A stretch of DNA of 6,562 bases from Actinomycetota bacterium (lineage in GTDB: Bacteria; Actinomycetota; Thermoleophilia; Gaiellales; Gaiellaceae): the NCBI GenBank assembly GCA_013812465.1, contig JACCTK010000362.1, positions 1 through 6,562 of the forward strand, given 5' to 3'. Made by a program: the position numbers and the translations under genes. The notes below the pieces were generated by a model that was not told the DNA's origin, searched no databases, and worked only from the letters and a program-made list of their open reading frames with translations. The first letter of the stretch is position 1; each line of letters opens with the position of its first letter. Positions 5,412 through 6,562 of this stretch are shown here, one piece after another.

Positions 5412-6433
5412 AGCTCGTCGCGATCGACGCCGACGCTCTCGGTCGCGAGCGGACGGGCGACGAGACCTATTTGCGGAACCTTCTCCGCGAGCTCGCGACA
5501 CTCGCTCCGTCCGCGGGGATCCGCCTTGCCGCCATCACCCGCCGACTGGATCTCGTACCGGCAGGCGTGGAGCCGGTCGAGCTGCGCGCTCGTTCGCAGC
5601 TCGTGCGGATGGCGATCACGCTCCCTCGCCTGCTCCGCCGGTTGCGCGCAGATCTCGTCCACACGCAATACGCGCTCCCGCTTCGGCTGCCGTGCCCGGG
5701 CGTCGTCACCGTCCACGACCTCTCGTTCGAGCGGCAGCCCGAGCTCTTCGGCCTGAGGGACCGCGTCGTATTTCGGCGAGTCGTCCCGCGGGCGGTGCGA
5801 AGAGCAGCGCGCGTTCTGACGGTCTCCGAACGCACGAAGCAGGACCTCGTCCAGCTCTATGGCGTCGCTCCGGACCGGGTCGTGATCACCCCGAACGGCG
5901 TCGATCCTGCGTTCCACCCTTCGCCAAGTGACACAGTGTCACAAGGCACGTACGTCCTCGCGGTGGGGGCCATCCAGACGAGGAAGAACCAGCTCGCGGC
6001 GCTGGAGGCCGCGACGGCGGCCGGTCTTTCGCTCGTCGTCGTCGGACCCGCGAAGGATGCTGCGCTTGCCGAGCGCCTTCGCCATGGCGGCGCACGCCTC
6101 GAGGGTCACGTCGAGATCGAGCGGCTCGCCGAGCTCTACCGCGGCGCCGCCTGCCTCGTGCAAGCTTCACGCTTTGAGGGCTTCGGGCTGCCGGTGCTCG
6201 AGGCGATGGCGTCGGGGACGCCGGTCGTGGCTCTTCGCGAGCCAGCCCTGTTGGAGGTCGCAGCCGATGCGGCGGTCTTCGTCGACGAGGGCGGGCTCGC
6301 GGACGGGATTCGGGAAGCGCTTCGAGACCGCGAGCGGCTCTCCGCCGCGGGGCTCGAGCGTGCTCGCGCGTTCAGCTGGCATGCCACGGCGGAGCGGACG
6401 CTCGCCGTCTACCGGGAGATACTCGGCGAATGA
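5408..6433 (+). CDS. GT4 family glycosyltransferase
   Basis: A complete 341-residue GT-B enzyme that starts at a GTG overlapping the upstream stop (GTGA, 5408-5411). The N-terminal domain begins VKLVAIDADALGRERTGDETYLRNLL; the TGDETYLRNLL block (16-26) replaces the glycine loop of ordinary GT4 proteins and is, from memory, seen in a recognisable actinobacterial/Chloroflexi-type GT4 subgroup. HD is at 103-104 (TVHDLSFE), VLTVSERTKQDL at 136-147, and linker NGVDPAF at 163-169. The donor domain has AVGAIQTRKN at 185-194, so the EPRKN block of its neighbours is QTRKN here. AELYRGAA (241-248) precedes an intact EX7E with E257 and E265 in FEGFGLPVLEAM. Residues 173-179 of the linker are encoded by an unusual palindrome (5923-5947). 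The predicted role is cytoplasmic sugar transfer in the same glycan pathway as its neighbours; donor and acceptor are unknown. Confidence 0.93.
   Translation: MKLVAIDADALGRERTGDETYLRNLLRELATLAPSAGIRLAAITRRLDLVPAGVEPVELRARSQLVRMAITLPRLLRRLRADLVHTQYALPLRLPCPGVVTVHDLSFERQPELFGLRDRVVFRRVVPRAVRRAARVLTVSERTKQDLVQLYGVAPDRVVITPNGVDPAFHPSPSDTVSQGTYVLAVGAIQTRKNQLAALEAATAAGLSLVVVGPAKDAALAERLRHGGARLEGHVEIERLAELYRGAACLVQASRFEGFGLPVLEAMASGTPVVALREPALLEVAADAAVFVDEGGLADGIREALRDRERLSAAGLERARAFSWHATAERTLAVYREILGE
5923..5947. repeat. 25-nt interrupted palindrome inside a GT4 gene
   Basis: The core is GTGACAC (5928-5934), a central A (5935), then GTGTCAC (5936-5942), which is a perfect inverted repeat with 7-bp arms. 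Moving outwards there is AA on both sides (mismatched), then GCC (5923-5925) against GGC (5945-5947), so 10 of 12 positions in each arm pair. It lies in the linker between the two GT-B domains of the 5408-6433 gene and is less GC-rich than the surroundings. It could be an operator-like site, a small dispersed palindromic element tolerated in a flexible linker, or chance. The structure is certain; a function is not. Confidence 0.6.
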
Positions 6434-6562
6434 AGGTCTCCGCAGTCGTGGTCTCGCATGCGCACGCGGCCGAGCTCGGAAGCTCGCTCCCCGCGCTCGT
6501 TCCCCAGGTGGACGAGACGGTCGTCATCGCGAACGTGCCGGGATCCGTCGACCTCGTGCCCG
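6430..6562 (+). CDS. GT2-type glycosyltransferase, N-terminal fragment (3' truncated)
   Basis: The ATG at 6430 overlaps the previous stop (ATGA, 6430-6433), with a GGGAG 11 nt upstream (6414-6418). Only 44 complete codons are inside the window. The visible start, MKVSAVVVSHAHAAEL, is the first beta strand and loop of a GT-A nucleotide-diphospho-sugar transferase of the GT2 kind. It continues SSLPALVPQVDETVVIANVP, where the second strand (ETVVIAN) follows the first helix, as in rhamnosyl/galactofuranosyl-type GT2 enzymes. The metal-binding DXD and the catalytic base lie beyond the right edge, so activity and subfamily cannot be judged. Another nucleotide-sugar transferase at this position fits the operon. 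Confidence 0.75.
   Translation, partial: MKVSAVVVSHAHAAELGSSLPALVPQVDETVVIANVPGSVDLVP

Noticed and set aside
1..6562. CRISPR array, tRNA/rRNA, insertion sequence, terminator or promoter
   Set aside because: No spaced direct repeats, cloverleaf-like segments, transposase motifs, GC hairpin plus T-run, or intergenic gaps able to hold a promoter were seen.

Overview
The window is a gene-dense, very GC-rich stretch (about 70% by eye, not counted). It carries seven same-strand genes with no intergenic DNA. The base composition, the strong preference for CTC/GAG/GTC-type codons, GTG and TTG starts, and the style of the glycosyltransferases suggest a high-GC actinobacterium. My best guess is the Thermoleophilia (Gaiellales/Solirubrobacterales type), but nothing here is a taxonomic marker, so this is an inference.

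Layout, all on the + strand: (1) 2-880, the C-terminal part of a GT4-type glycosyltransferase whose start lies off the left edge; (2) 870-2957, a multi-spanning GT-C-fold membrane glycosyltransferase with a large C-terminal extracytoplasmic domain; (3) 2954-4030, a complete GT4 glycosyltransferase; (4) 4027-4446, a small Nudix hydrolase with a perfect Nudix box; (5) 4443-5411 and (6) 5408-6433, two more GT4 glycosyltransferases related to each other and to gene 3; (7) 6430 to the right edge, the first 44 codons of a GT2-type glycosyltransferase. Five successive junctions are 4-nt stop/start overlaps (GTGA or ATGA), and the first junction is best read as an 11-nt overlap. This is a single, translationally coupled operon. 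No promoter, terminator, RNA gene, insertion sequence or CRISPR array is visible, and the operon runs off both ends.

Together the genes look like the assembly part of a surface-glycan locus (exopolysaccharide, capsule-like polymer or wall/lipid-linked glycan). The cytoplasmic GT4 and GT2 enzymes would build an oligosaccharide from nucleotide sugars. The GT-C enzyme would add a sugar on the outer face of the membrane from a polyprenyl-phosphate donor. The Nudix enzyme is the odd member and may act on a nucleotide or nucleotide sugar. No priming transferase, flippase, polymerase or sugar-nucleotide synthesis gene is in the window, so the product cannot be named.

I do not see a clearly new type of system. 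The points most worth a second look are a near-perfect 25-nt palindrome inside gene 6 at the inter-domain linker, the Nudix gene embedded in the glycosyltransferase run, the non-canonical donor-site motif in gene 1, and the two-cysteine extracytoplasmic domain of the GT-C protein.
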